From Solwaraspora sp. WMMA2065 (GTDB lineage: Bacteria > Actinomycetota > Actinomycetes > Mycobacteriales > Micromonosporaceae), in contig NZ_CP128361.1 of NCBI RefSeq assembly GCF_030345075.1, positions 6,262,001 through 6,326,000 on the forward strand: a stretch of DNA of 64,000 nucleotides. Direction: 5' to 3'. Within the stretch, counting starts at the first letter, position 1. Each line of letters starts with the position of its first letter. Positions 18,452-26,827 of this stretch are shown piece after piece. Below the pieces are notes generated by a model. That model made no database searches. It was not told where the DNA came from and worked only from the letters and a program-made list of their open reading frames with translations. The position numbers were made by a program, and so were the translations under genes.

Positions 18452-19491
18452 GCGATGGCGTTTGAGCTGCGCTGCCACTCGGTCAGCAGTTCGCGCTCGC
18501 GGTCTTGCGGCAGTCCGTGGTCGGCGGCGCGGGCCGCTTCGCCTTCGCCAACTATCCAACTGCCGCCCTCGGTCAGCCACGCCCAGGTGTCGTCGATGGT
18601 CGCCGTCAGAGGTACGCAGCGTAGCCCGGCGGCCTGTGCCCGTGAGCTGTCGACGGCCCACACACCGCCGTGGGTACGCCACAGCGGCAGGCCGGTCCAC
18701 TGCTCGACGCCGTGTGCGGTCAGCCAGTCGGGGTCGGCCCAGACCGGCTCGGCGTCCGATCCGGTCGCCGCGATACAGCCGGTGACCAGGTCCGCGAATG
18801 TGGCGTGCCCTGGCGGGGCGGTGATGTTGAAGGTGCCTGAGGTGCCGTGGCGGGCGCAGCGCAGGGCGAAGTCAGCCACGTCGCGTACGTCGATCGGCTG
18901 AATCGGTCGTGCCGCCGGGGCGGGCACGAGTAGCTGACCGCCTCGGGCGGCGCGAGCCAGCCACCAGGTGAGCCGGCCTACGTACTCGTAGCGGCCGAGG
19001 ATCACACCGGGGCGCAGGATCGTCGTTTTATCGGTGCCGACAGTCGCTGTCACCGCCTGTTCGCAGCCGGCTTTGAGCGCGCCGTACTGGCCGGCGTAGC
19101 CGAGGTCTGCCCCGAAGTCAGCTCCGGCGTCCGGTGGGCAGTCGAAGACAGGGGAGTCCTCGTCGAGCGGCTGGTCCGGCCAACCGGTGTAGACGTTGAC
19201 AGTGGACAGGTAGACGTAGTGCCCGACGACGGGGGCCAGCGCCGACGCGGCGGCCAGGACCTGGTTCGGGACGTAGCCGATGGTGTCGATCACGGCGTCC
19301 CACGGGCCGTGGTCGGCCAGCCGGTGGAGGTCGTCGGGGTTCTCCCGGTCGCCGTGGACAGCAGAGACCCCAGGCGCGTCGGCTGCTGACGAGCCCCGGT
19401 TGAAGGTGGTGACCGCCCAGCCGGCGGCGAGTGCCCGCTCGGCCAGGTGGCGTCCGAGGAACCAGGTCCCGCCCAGGATCAGCAGCCGCAT
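18448..19491 (-). CDS. NAD-dependent epimerase/dehydratase family protein
   Basis: A 347-residue extended SDR with the N-terminal nucleotide-binding LILGGTWFLGRHLAE, TFNRGSS at the end of strand 2, DTIGYVP, and YLSTVNVYTGW followed by a YGALK active-site Tyr-x3-Lys. The first motif GGTWFLG rather than GATGFIG is typical of isoflavone reductase-like or mRNA-binding-type epimerases. The substrate is unknown. It is the first gene of an apparent epimerase, Imm1-like, cutA transcript. Confidence 0.85.
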   Translation of the reverse strand: MRLLILGGTWFLGRHLAERALAAGWAVTTFNRGSSAADAPGVSAVHGDRENPDDLHRLADHGPWDAVIDTIGYVPNQVLAAASALAPVVGHYVYLSTVNVYTGWPDQPLDEDSPVFDCPPDAGADFGADLGYAGQYGALKAGCEQAVTATVGTDKTTILRPGVILGRYEYVGRLTWWLARAARGGQLLVPAPAARPIQPIDVRDVADFALRCARHGTSGTFNITAPPGHATFADLVTGCIAATGSDAEPVWADPDWLTAHGVEQWTGLPLWRTHGGVWAVDSSRAQAAGLRCVPLTATIDDTWAWLTEGGSWIVGEGEAARAADHGLPQDRERELLTEWQRSSNAIA

Positions 19492-19647
19492 GTCCTCATC
19501 ATGGCGCAGCGACGGATCGACGGCTGATGTGCCTGGACTGTCAGCCGATTGCTGCCGTCAGCGTGACGCCGTAGCCGACAACGAGATCGGGCGAGTTCGC
19601 TCGGTGGGCACGTGATTCGTGTCCGTTCGATCTTGCGGGAGACGACT

Positions 19648-19911
19648 GTGGAAAGACTGCTGGCGTTCACCATGGTGGGCTTGGCCGCCGGATTCATGCT
19701 CGGCTTCTTCACGTTCCGGTTGAAGCAGCGGTGGTGTCCGGTGTGTGGGGCGACGTTGCGGTGTCCGGAGTGTGCGCCTCGGCATTCGATGCGGTTCAGC
19801 CCGACCGGACCGTCCGGCGTGCATGGTTCGGCGGGTGCTGGTCGGACTGGTGCTGTCGGGCGGGCTGCGGTGGACGCGGCTCGGGTGAACCGGGGGCGGT
19901 GGTCGCGGTGA
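19648..19911 (+). CDS. Small membrane protein with paired CxxC zinc-ribbon
   Basis: From GTG 19648 (GGGAG six bases upstream) an 87-residue protein with one N-terminal membrane helix (LLAFTMVGLAAGFMLGFF) followed by a cytosolic zinc ribbon WCPVCGATLRCPEC. The rest is Gly/Arg-rich. I have no function for it. Its stop overlaps the next start (GTGA), and that gene overlaps the GNAT gene, giving a tightly coupled three-gene unit. Confidence 0.6.
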   Translation: MERLLAFTMVGLAAGFMLGFFTFRLKQRWCPVCGATLRCPECAPRHSMRFSPTGPSGVHGSAGAGRTGAVGRAAVDAARVNRGRWSR

Positions 19912-20273
19912 GGGCGCGGTTGCGGGAGCTGGCCGCTGCTGGTGGTGGGGTGCTGGTCGTCCGTCATGACGGGCATCCTGGGGTCGGCCGGGTCGGCGGC
20001 TCTGCGTACCGCGATGTGACCGGTGTGGAGCCGGCGGCCGACAGCGGCGGCGGTGGTGGTCATGTGGCGGTGCGGCCGTTGTGGTCGTGTGCCGGCTGCG
20101 GCGAATTGTGGCCGTGTTTGGTGGCGCGGGTCGAGTTGGCGGGGGTGTTCGGGCCGGTCGCGTTGGCGACGTATGCGGTGGAGCGGATGACCGAGGCGGC
20201 GTTCGACCTGCCCGATGTGACGGCGGCGGAGTTGTTCGACCGGTTTCTGGTGTGGACGTGGCGGCCATGCTGA
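19908..20273 (+). CDS. Small protein with CxxCG..WPC motif
   Basis: 121 residues, GTG start in the GTGA overlap. After a Gly-rich N-terminal half comes LWSCAGCGELWPCLVARVEL, then helical sequence ending ELFDRFLVWTWRPC. The CxxCGxxWPC motif is a known signature of a family of short actinobacterial proteins that databases sometimes label flavin reductase without good support. It probably binds zinc. It overlaps the GNAT start by seven bases, so the products are probably co-expressed. Confidence 0.6.
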   Translation: MRARLRELAAAGGGVLVVRHDGHPGVGRVGGSAYRDVTGVEPAADSGGGGGHVAVRPLWSCAGCGELWPCLVARVELAGVFGPVALATYAVERMTEAAFDLPDVTAAELFDRFLVWTWRPC

Positions 20274-20890
20274 CCGTACGGGCGGCGACGGTCGCCGACG
20301 TGGAGCCGTTGGGGGAGTTGTTGGCGCAGTCGTGTGTGGTGGACCCGGTGGTGGCGTGGCTGATCAGCGACCACGCGTTGCGCTATCTGACGATGCACCG
20401 GTTCTTCACCGCTGAGTTGGAGTTCGGTGTCCGGCACGGGATCGTGGACGTGGTGGGGCACTGCGACGGGGTGGCGATCTGGTATCCGCATCCGGCGGAC
20501 CGGCTGCTGGGTGCGGAGCATCAGCGGCGCAGGTTGCGGTCCTGTGGTGACCGGCATGGCCCGTACGCGCACTACACGTTCACCGCCGGCCGGCTGGAGC
20601 CGACCGGCCGACACCACCACCTGGCGTTCCTGGCGGCGGCACCCTGGCTGAGACGCCAGGGCATCGGGTCGACGCTACTCGCGGCGCATCATGCCCGGCT
20701 GGACCGGATCGGCATGCCGGCGGTGGTCGAGGCCAGCAGCCAACGACAGCGGAAGTTCTACGAACGCCACGGTTACCGCGTCGTCCGCGTGGCGCACCTG
20801 CCGGCGGGCGGGCCGCCGCTGTCGGCGATGCGCCGCTCCGGCGACCCGGTCGACCAACCGCCCATGGCCGCAGCGCTGCGTGTCGGCTGA
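20267..20890 (+). CDS. GNAT-family N-acetyltransferase
   Basis: 207 residues with a full GNAT fold: MLTVRAATVADVEPL at the start, AIWYPHP, HHHLAFLAAAPWLRRQGIGS (strand 4 plus the acetyl-CoA RRQGIG loop) and RKFYERHGYRVV near the end. The substrate cannot be told. The closest relative in this window is the GNAT protein at 47687, which shares the DP/APVVAWLISD-type helix and the AIWY strand, so the two are likely paralogues. Confidence 0.85.
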   Translation: MLTVRAATVADVEPLGELLAQSCVVDPVVAWLISDHALRYLTMHRFFTAELEFGVRHGIVDVVGHCDGVAIWYPHPADRLLGAEHQRRRLRSCGDRHGPYAHYTFTAGRLEPTGRHHHLAFLAAAPWLRRQGIGSTLLAAHHARLDRIGMPAVVEASSQRQRKFYERHGYRVVRVAHLPAGGPPLSAMRRSGDPVDQPPMAAALRVG

Positions 20891-20897
20891 GTCGGAT

Positions 20898-20929
20898 GCT
20901 GGCCTGCGGCCACGTTGTCGCAGGCCAGC
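20898..20929. terminator. Stem-loop between convergent genes
   Basis: GCTGGCCTGCG (20898-20908) pairs perfectly with CGCAGGCCAGC (20919-20929) around a 10-base loop. It lies between the stops of the convergent GNAT and XRE genes, a good place for a bidirectional terminator. Confidence 0.7.
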
Positions 20930-20932
20930 GGG

Positions 20933-21238
20933 TCACGAGGCGAGCGGGAACTCCGCACGAGTGCTGGTGCCGGTGATCTTGATGTCCAGCTCGCCTTCCA
21001 ATGCCCCGGCCAGGCGATGCAGCAGTGGAAGCGTCGGCGTGACCGCGCCACCTTCCAACCGCGAGATCACTGTCTGTGTGGTGCCAGCCCGAGCGGCGAG
21101 CTCGGCCTGGCTCAGGCCGAGCGCGACCCGACGATCGTAAACGGCCTGCCCGAGGGCGATGCGGGCGCCAGCCTCGACGTACTCAGGGCTCGCCCGGTGC
21201 TCGTCCGGAACAGTCCACCTGGTGTGGTATCCCTTCAT
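20933..21238 (-). CDS. XRE-family HTH protein (HigA-like antitoxin type)
   Basis: 101 residues. An N-terminal [14 protein letters not shown] segment leads to a classic [49 protein letters not shown]. This layout matches HTH antitoxins of the HigA/RelE-partner type, but no toxin gene is present on either side, so it is an orphan or a plain regulator. It is divergent from the asparaginase gene, with about 94 bases between the starts, and might regulate it (inference). Confidence 0.8.
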   Translation of the reverse strand: MKGYHTRWTVPDEHRASPEYVEAGARIALGQAVYDRRVALGLSQAELAARAGTTQTVISRLEGGAVTPTLPLLHRLAGALEGELDIKITGTSTRAEFPLAS

Positions 21239-21332
21239 GGCCTCATCCTCTCCCGATCGTAGGAATGCGTCGCTGGCTGATGCTGCTCCCGACACCACCA
21301 CGAACAACTCCCGTCCGTACGGAAGGAACCCG

Positions 21333-22421
21333 GTGTCCTCAACTCCGGCTACGCCCACGCCACGGGTGGTGGTGTTCGGCCTCGGCGGCACCATCGCCAT
21401 GACCAGCAGCACCGGTGGCGGCGCGGTCAGTCCCGCCCTGACCGCCCAGCAACTCGTCGACGCCGTACCCGGGCTCGCGGACGCCCGGATCGCGGTCGAC
21501 GTCGTCGACTTCCGCCGCCGCCCCGGCGCAAGCCTCACCGTCGCCGACCTCACCGAGCTGCACACAGCCGCGACGCGCGCCTTGGCCGACGGCGCGGCCG
21601 GTGTCGTCGTCACCCAGGGCACCGACACCATCGAGGAAACCGCCTACCTGCTCGACCTGCTCCACCACCGCCCCGAACCGATCGTGGTCACCGGCGCGAT
21701 GCGTAACCCCACCCTCGCCGGCGCCGACGGCCCCGCGAACATCCTCGCCGCCATCCACACCGCCGCCTCCCCACAGGCGCGGGACCAGGGCTGCCTCGTC
21801 GCCTTCGCCGACGAGATCCACGCCGCACGTTGGGTGACGAAGACCCACTCCACCAGCGGCGCGACCTTTCGCTCCCTCGACACCGGCCCCCTCGGCTACG
21901 TCCTCGAAGGCACCGTACGGATGCTCAACCGGCTGCCCCACCGGCTGACCATCCCCGCCCCGCACCGGGCAGACACCGCGACCGTCGCCCTGCACACCGT
22001 CACCCTCGACGACGACCCCACGCTCCTCGACGCCATCAGACGGCACTGCGACGGACTCGTTGTCGCCGGATTCGGCGTCGGCCACGTCCCCGAACCACTC
22101 GTCGACACCCTCACCGCCCTCGCCGGACGAATCCCCGTCGTCCTCGCCTCCCGCACCCCCGCCGGACCGACCCTGACCCGCACCTACGGCTTCCCCGGCT
22201 CCGAGCAGGACCTCATCGGTCGCGGTCTCATCCCTGTCGGCTGGCTCCACCCCTACAAGGCCCGCATCCTGCTTCGTGCCTTGCTCGCCGCCGACGCGAG
22301 CCCGCACGACATCGTGGCCGCGGTCGCCGCAGCCGGTGGAATCATCGAACTCACCGCCTGGCCCTGGACCACCACCGCCACCAGCGACGGCCGGCCGGGA
22401 ACGAGCCCGACGGATGGGTAG
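21333..22421 (+). CDS. ansA: Type I/II L-asparaginase
   Basis: 362 residues from GTG 21333, with GGAAGGAA upstream. Asparaginase signature 1 GLGGTIAMT has the nucleophile Thr, signature 2 is [18 protein letters not shown] with the Thr-Asp pair, and THSTSGATF carries the conserved downstream Lys region. No signal peptide is seen, so it is probably cytosolic. It hydrolyses L-asparagine to aspartate and ammonia. It is divergent from the small XRE gene. Confidence 0.9.
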   Translation: MSSTPATPTPRVVVFGLGGTIAMTSSTGGGAVSPALTAQQLVDAVPGLADARIAVDVVDFRRRPGASLTVADLTELHTAATRALADGAAGVVVTQGTDTIEETAYLLDLLHHRPEPIVVTGAMRNPTLAGADGPANILAAIHTAASPQARDQGCLVAFADEIHAARWVTKTHSTSGATFRSLDTGPLGYVLEGTVRMLNRLPHRLTIPAPHRADTATVALHTVTLDDDPTLLDAIRRHCDGLVVAGFGVGHVPEPLVDTLTALAGRIPVVLASRTPAGPTLTRTYGFPGSEQDLIGRGLIPVGWLHPYKARILLRALLAADASPHDIVAAVAAAGGIIELTAWPWTTTATSDGRPGTSPTDG

Positions 22422-22444
22422 AGCGGCGGCCAGACTTGGTCGAA

Positions 22445-22588
22445 GTGGTTGACGGGCGCCTCGATGAGCTACCCTGCCCCCGTGCCGGAGGGTGGAAGCT
22501 GCAGTACTACCGATCCTGCGCGACCGCTCGATGTACGGCAACCGAGGCGCTGCGGCTGATCGACGCCCGGTACGGCTGCCTGGAGTGA
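22445..22588 (+). CDS. Possible short Cys-containing peptide gene or remnant
   Basis: A 47-residue frame from GTG 22445 to TGA 22588, four bases before the VOC gene start. The sequence includes DELPCPRAGGWKLQYYRSC and CTATEALRLIDARYGCLE, with several Cys and a hydrophobic/helical tail that looks more like protein than chance. I do not recognise it. No ribosome site stands out. It may be the surviving 3' end of a deleted gene. Confidence 0.25.
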   Translation: MVDGRLDELPCPRAGGWKLQYYRSCATARCTATEALRLIDARYGCLE

Positions 22589-22592
22589 CGAG

Positions 22593-23237
22593 ATGAAGCT
22601 GGGTCATGTCATCTACAAGGTGAACGACCTCGATCGGGCGGTCGAGGAGTACACCGCAAAGGGCTTCATGGTCGAGTACGGCAAGGCGAAGAACCCCTAC
22701 AACGCGCTGATCTACTTCGCCGAGGGACCCTACTTCGAGCTGCTCGGGTCTACCGGCATGCCTGGGTTCGCCAAGCGGCTGTTGAGGCTCTTCGGGAAGC
22801 ACGCCTTCGTCGACCGGCTGGATGCCTGGGACCGGGCAGAGGAAGGCTTCATCGGACTGGGCCTCGAGAATGACCGGCTGGAAGTCGACCAGGAACAGAA
22901 GATCCTCGATGAGGCGAAGGTGACCTACCTCAAGGGCAGGTCGGGCAGAACTGACCCGAAGGGTCGAAAGATCCGGTTCCGTGGCATCTTTCCGGACGAC
23001 ATGCAGCTCCCGGTGTTGGGCAGCGCCTTCAACGTGAACGTGCGCCCCTCCGGGGGATACGTGCACCCCAACGGCGTCAAGGCAATCAAGAGCGTCGCCT
23101 TCGGCACCCGGGAGGAGCTCATCCCCGTCATTCGCAGGCTATGTGACGACGAGGGGCTGACCCTGTTCATGGGGCAAGGCGTCAAGGACGTCGAGTTCGA
23201 GTACGCGGACACGACGGCCGACCCCGAAAAGAAATGA
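22593..23237 (+). CDS. VOC/glyoxalase-like domain protein
   Basis: 214 residues starting MKLGHVIYKVNDLDRAVEEY, the first beta-alpha unit of the vicinal-oxygen-chelate fold, followed by YFAEGPYFELLG with the metal-ligand-type Glu position. A second half (FNVNVRPSGGYVHPNGVKAI) fits the Glyoxalase_3-like paired-module arrangement. Substrate unknown; members include dioxygenases, resistance proteins and isomerases. Codon use is somewhat less GC-biased than the asparaginase gene upstream. Confidence 0.75.
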   Translation: MKLGHVIYKVNDLDRAVEEYTAKGFMVEYGKAKNPYNALIYFAEGPYFELLGSTGMPGFAKRLLRLFGKHAFVDRLDAWDRAEEGFIGLGLENDRLEVDQEQKILDEAKVTYLKGRSGRTDPKGRKIRFRGIFPDDMQLPVLGSAFNVNVRPSGGYVHPNGVKAIKSVAFGTREELIPVIRRLCDDEGLTLFMGQGVKDVEFEYADTTADPEKK

Positions 23238-23404
23238 CCCGCGAGTCACCTTGCTGAACCTCTGACAGCGTCATCAGCACGAGCAACGCCTGAACGAGCG
23301 GCTCCGCCAACGCAATGACCGACAAATCCTGAAATCCGTGCGCTCGCGCCGGTACCTGCCTCGACGGACTGGGCTGCCGTTGCCTCGCTGCCGATGCCGT
23401 CGGG

Positions 23405-23689
23405 CTACAGCAGGTCGTAGACGTCGCTGCGATGGCCGAGGTGCACCACGAGAACGATCAGCTTGCCATCGTCGATCTGGTAGACCACCCGGTAGTCGCC
23501 GACGCGGATTCGCAGGAGCCCAGGGTGTCCTGTCAGGGCTTTGACCCCGTGTGGTCGTGGATCGATGCTGAGGGCGGCGATGGCGGCGACAAGTCGGGAC
23601 TGGACGGGTCGGTCCAGCTTGCGCAGCAGCTTGGCAGCTTTCGTATCGAGCTGGATTTCGTACGGTGGCCGCCGAGTCGGTCCGGTCAC
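23405..23689 (-). CDS. RelE-family mRNA interferase toxin
   Basis: 94 residues with the RelE/ParE fold pattern: YEIQLDTKAAKLLRKLD, SRLVAAIAALS, GVKALTGHPGLLRIRVGDYRVVYQI, then VVHLGHRSDVY. The RIRVGDYRVVY strand and the terminal HRSDVY Tyr are the residues expected of an RNA-cleaving RelE. Its start overlaps the antitoxin stop (ATGA), so it is co-translated with it. Confidence 0.9.
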   Translation of the reverse strand: MTGPTRRPPYEIQLDTKAAKLLRKLDRPVQSRLVAAIAALSIDPRPHGVKALTGHPGLLRIRVGDYRVVYQIDDGKLIVLVVHLGHRSDVYDLL

Positions 23690-24003
23690 AACCCGAGCTC
23701 GGCACGAAGCTCTGCCAGCGAGACGGGCTTCTCGCCCGCATCGATGCGGGCCAGCGCCTCGCGGGCGGCCGCGACGTCGGCGGCGTCCTCGGCACGCTCG
23801 ATCGCCTCGGCCAGGTCGGCAGGGACGATCGCGGCGAGTCGTTGACCCCGTCGAGTGACGTAGGTGATCCGGCCGCTGTAGTGGGCGCGGGACACGATGT
23901 CGGCGAGCTCATCTCGGGCGGCCGAGATGCTCAGCTCCTGCTCGGGTCTGATCGGTTCTGCGGTCACGTACGAATCGTACGCCTTGTACAAGTCGTACGC
24001 CAC
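23686..24003 (-). CDS. Phd/YefM-family antitoxin
   Basis: 105 residues from ATG 24003. The Phd/YefM core starts at LSISAARDELADIVSRAH, then RITYVTRRGQRLAAIVP, with a C-terminal toxin-binding helix region (AREALARIDAGEKPVSLAEL). The first 12 residues are encoded by the palindromic operator, so the natural start may be GTG 23967, giving 93 residues. It represses its own operon through the DNA-binding core (family knowledge) and neutralises RelE. Confidence 0.88.
   Translation of the reverse strand: MAYDLYKAYDSYVTAEPIRPEQELSISAARDELADIVSRAHYSGRITYVTRRGQRLAAIVPADLAEAIERAEDAADVAAAREALARIDAGEKPVSLAELRAELGL
23976..23999. promoter_or_regulatory. Palindromic Phd/YefM operator
   Basis: A 24-base palindrome with one mismatched pair: CGTACG, one base, CTTGTACAAG, one base, CGTACG. 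A third CGTACG lies at 23967-23972. The centre contains TGTACA, the core recognised by YefM-type antitoxins at their operators (established for YefM-YoeB). It overlaps the first codons of the antitoxin frame if ATG 24003 is used. Confidence 0.75.
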
Positions 24004-24236
24004 CGTCTGCCACTACCCGCACCTATTTTCGTGTCATATGAGTGCTCTGTTGCCTCACCTCGGCGATGGGCGACAAGGCAACGCCGGCACCCGAGCCGGC
24101 CGCCGCTGACGATGCACTGCCCGGCCGGCGCACCACTCGACAGGCGGCGCGGCGCTCCACTGGCGTGCCGCGTTGGTGACACGGTGACGGTTGTGCGACG
24201 CTGCGCAGTCAGTTTTCGGTGGCCGGTGGAGGCGTG

Positions 24237-24806
24237 GTGCGTGAGGTCGAGGTCAAGTACCGCGTCCAGGACCGGGAAGCGCTGCTCGTCGCGCTCACGG
24301 CGCGCGGCATCGAGCCCGGTCCGCCGGTCGTCCAGGACGATCAGGCGTACGCCCCGACCACCTGGTCGTACGGCGACAGCAAGACCGGCGTCCCCTTCGT
24401 ACGGTTACGGACCGTCGACGGCCGGCACACCTTCACCCTGAAACGTCCAGTCGACAACGCGCTCGCCGGCGACGAGTACGAGACGGCGGTCACCGACCGC
24501 GGTCAGATGCACGCCGCCATCCTGGCGATGGGCTTCCGTCCGACCGTACGGATCGCGAAAGTACGCCGTACCGCCGATTTGCCCGACGGTGAGCTCTGCG
24601 TCGACGACGTCGCCGGCCTCGGCACGTTCCTTGAGGTGGAACGCATCGTCCCCGAGGGCGTGCCCGGCGTGGCGGTGCAGGCCGAGTTGGCGGCGTTCGT
24701 CGCGTCACTCGGCCTCGCGGCGATCCGCACCGAGGAGACGTACGACTCGCTTGTCCGCGGGGCGACCTTCCGGCGGCAGGCTGTCGTCGGCAGAGAGCAG
24801 GCTTAG
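24237..24806 (+). CDS. CYTH-domain (class IV adenylate cyclase-like) protein
   Basis: About 189 residues. It begins with the CYTH signature VREVEVKYRV (ExExK type) and continues with FVRLRTVDGRHTFTLKRPV, DEYETAV, then RRTADLPDGELCVDDVAGLG and TFLEVERIV, the charged strands lining the tunnel that binds triphosphates. GGAGG sits five bases before GTG 24237. Members include CyaB-type adenylate cyclases and thiamine or inorganic triphosphatases, and the sequence alone does not decide. Confidence 0.85.
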   Translation: MREVEVKYRVQDREALLVALTARGIEPGPPVVQDDQAYAPTTWSYGDSKTGVPFVRLRTVDGRHTFTLKRPVDNALAGDEYETAVTDRGQMHAAILAMGFRPTVRIAKVRRTADLPDGELCVDDVAGLGTFLEVERIVPEGVPGVAVQAELAAFVASLGLAAIRTEETYDSLVRGATFRRQAVVGREQA

Positions 24807-24882
24807 ATGCGTGCTGTCCTACTGCGGACACCCAAACAACGAACCATCCGTGTTGAGGATCAGGTGCGGGCAGTCAGCCAGG

Positions 24883-25425
24883 CTAGTAGCCCAGCCGCCA
24901 TTGCTGGTAGCCGTTCCCCGCGATGCATCCGTACCCGTAAACGGCACCTTGGGAGTTGCCGTCCAGGCACAGGTCGCTGAACCTGTTCTTCAGTGCCACC
25001 TTGTACCAGTCTCGGCCACCGACCACCTCCCACTGGGTGCTCTTCGCCGAGTTGCACTCACTCAGCCCGGCTCCACCGCCCGTATTGACCTGGACGCAGT
25101 AGCCGGTCTTGACGTGCTGCAGCATCACCAGATCGTGGCCGTCCCAGCTGCCTTGATCGATCGGCCGCCAGAGCTGATAGCGGTTCGAGCCGACCGGCAT
25201 GCTGCACGGCAGGGTGTACATCTGCCCCCGGTCGTTCGCGTCCAGGCACCTGCCGGTGCTCCAGTTGCGTAGATAGTTCTGCCCAGGTACGGCCTGTGCC
25301 GGTGCTTGCGCCGCCACCACCGAGATCGCCGCCGCGCACACCGCGACGAGCATCATGGCCAGCAGCCGCAGTGGCCGGCGAACCATTTCCCCGGTGCCGA
25401 TCGACCAATTTCGGACTCGAGACAC
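24883..25425 (-). CDS. Secreted ricin-B-type lectin
   Basis: 180 residues from GTG 25425, which has AGGAG at five bases; ATG 25386 is an alternative. The signal peptide has an RR-containing n-region then LLAMMLVAVCAAAISVVAA with an AQA cleavage site. The mature part is a single beta-trefoil: NWSTGRCLDANDRG, YQLWRP, TGYCVQVNT, QWEVVGG, LCLDGNSQGAVYGYGC, and a final NGYQQWRLG. QxW repeats and paired Cys are typical of RICIN domains that bind galactose or xylan. It stands alone as a lectin with no catalytic domain and is next to the lyase genes. Confidence 0.85.
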   Translation of the reverse strand: MSRVRNWSIGTGEMVRRPLRLLAMMLVAVCAAAISVVAAQAPAQAVPGQNYLRNWSTGRCLDANDRGQMYTLPCSMPVGSNRYQLWRPIDQGSWDGHDLVMLQHVKTGYCVQVNTGGGAGLSECNSAKSTQWEVVGGRDWYKVALKNRFSDLCLDGNSQGAVYGYGCIAGNGYQQWRLGY

Positions 25426-25694
25426 GCTTGCTCCTAGTTGCAGATGACATAGACGAGGCCCACGCTCGAGGGCACGATACATGTGTTGCCGGCGGCTCTC
25501 GGTGGCGGTCGATTCGGGTGCCGGCGGGGCCGTTCGGTGCCCTGACCTCTGCTTCTATCCGGCTCCGATGATGTCGGGTCACGGTCGAGGTTGCTGGGAG
25601 GTGGTCGGATGACGACCGTCGTACCGGTGAATACTAGGCAGTTCACCATCAGCGGGGTGGGTGGTGCTGCAACTGTTCAGTGTGGCTCCTCGGT

Positions 25695-25725
25695 GTCGGG
25701 ATCCCCGGAAACCGGGGATCCCGAC
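25695..25725. terminator. Perfect 14-base-pair hairpin after lyase gene
   Basis: GTCGGGATCCCCGG (25695-25708) and its exact complement (25712-25725) surround an AAA loop. It sits 14 bases past the stop of the PL7-like lyase and before the lectin start, on the expected side for termination of the minus-strand lyase transcript. Confidence 0.8.
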
Positions 25726-25738
25726 AGATCACTTGTCG

Positions 25739-26512
25739 TCAGGAGTGCGTGACGAGTAGTTTGTACAGGCTTGTCTGACCGTAGTTCGAGCTGCTGCACG
25801 GGGAAGAGTTGCCGCAGTTGGCCTGGGTGTAGGCGCCGGCCTTGAAATAGTTGCCGGACGCGGTGTGCGAGATGGTCGTCTGCAGGGCGCCGTTGTAGTA
25901 CACCTTGATCTGACCGCCACTGACCACGAACTTGCCTTCGAAGACTGTGTGCAGCTTGTAGCTGCTGGTGATCAGCTTGTGATTAGTGGTGTTTCCTTTG
26001 GTGACGTACAGGTTGGTGCCTTCCAGGCGGAAGACGGTGACGTCGTCGTCGCCGTCGTGGATCTGGGCTCCGACGACGTGTGCCTTGTCGTTCGGGAGCT
26101 TGTTGAACGCGAGCCGGAAGGTCATGGTGCGGGTGCCCGAGGTCGCCGACCAGGAGGCATTCGCGGTGCCGTTGCTGGCCATCTCGCGAAGCTCGGAGCG
26201 CGCGTAACTCGAGTTGGGCGTGGTCACTCCGTTGACCGGGGATCGGAACTGAACTCCGGTGCAGGCGGAGTTGACCGTGAACCACGGATTGGCCGAGTAG
26301 GTCTTGAGCTGCGGTTGCTTGATCTCGGTCGGGGATCCGGATGAACCGGTCGGCAACGTGACCTTCCAGTTCGTCAGGTTGAGCTGTTGGGCCGGGTAGT
26401 CGCACGGGGCGGCGGCGGTGGCGACGCCTCCCGGGGTGAGGAGGGAGGCTGCCAGGACGACTGTGGTCGCCAGCAATGCGGTCACGAGTCGCTGTGTGCG
26501 GTGCGTTGTCAT
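25739..26512 (-). CDS. Secreted PL7-family polysaccharide (alginate) lyase
   Basis: 257 residues with a signal peptide (LVTALLATTVVLAASLLTPGG, cleavage near ATAAA). The PL7 catalytic motifs are all present: R-x-E-L-R in ARSELREM, QIH in VVGAQIHDGDDD, and YxKxGxY in NYFKAGAYTQANC. The enzyme cleaves alginate or a related uronan by beta-elimination outside the cell. It is a single-domain member of normal length. The CBM-bearing homologue upstream on the same strand makes a tandem pair separated by a strong hairpin, so the two are probably transcribed apart. Confidence 0.9.
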   Translation of the reverse strand: MTTHRTQRLVTALLATTVVLAASLLTPGGVATAAAPCDYPAQQLNLTNWKVTLPTGSSGSPTEIKQPQLKTYSANPWFTVNSACTGVQFRSPVNGVTTPNSSYARSELREMASNGTANASWSATSGTRTMTFRLAFNKLPNDKAHVVGAQIHDGDDDVTVFRLEGTNLYVTKGNTTNHKLITSSYKLHTVFEGKFVVSGGQIKVYYNGALQTTISHTASGNYFKAGAYTQANCGNSSPCSSSNYGQTSLYKLLVTHS

Positions 26513-26827
26513 CGCGGGTTGAGGCCTTTCGGGTGATGGTGATGGCGTCGGACGGCGATCGGCACCCATGGCGGACGATTCGTCGCGCGTCGCTTCATCG
26601 CGCCAGGAGTGCGCATTCAGTTCACAGTTGTGAACTGTTGGGCACTAGTGCCAGGTGAGAGTAGGAGACGCAATCAGATACGTCAATAGAAGTTTTTCCG
26701 CTGCACGGAAACAGGACCAGACCCGGTACGGCGGCCACCTGGCGACCGTACGTGTCCGGTCCTGTTTCTGGCCCTGGCCGTGGGGATGTGCGGGTACGAG
26801 CGTCGACTACCGGTATCCCCGAGTCCG
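26513..26827. other. Intergenic region between the two lyase genes
   Basis: 315 bases hold the promoter region of the downstream lyase and a terminator hairpin. An AT-rich stretch at 26625-26705 (with an AGTTCACAGTTGTGAACTG inverted repeat near 26620-26640) may be an operator. No coding signal was seen. Confidence 0.5.
26708..26768. terminator. Long hairpin after CBM-PL7 lyase gene
   Basis: GAAACAGGACC (26708-26718) pairs exactly with GGTCCTGTTTC (26758-26768), and the pairing extends inward through near-matching GTACG/CGTAC segments. It follows the stop of the CBM-bearing lyase by about 60 bases and is a likely terminator. Confidence 0.75.

Noticed and set aside
21339-23066. A 575-codon minus-strand frame opposite the asparaginase and VOC genes
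   Set aside because: Shadow frame: low-complexity Gly/Val/Asp product, while both plus-strand genes have clear families and ribosome sites.
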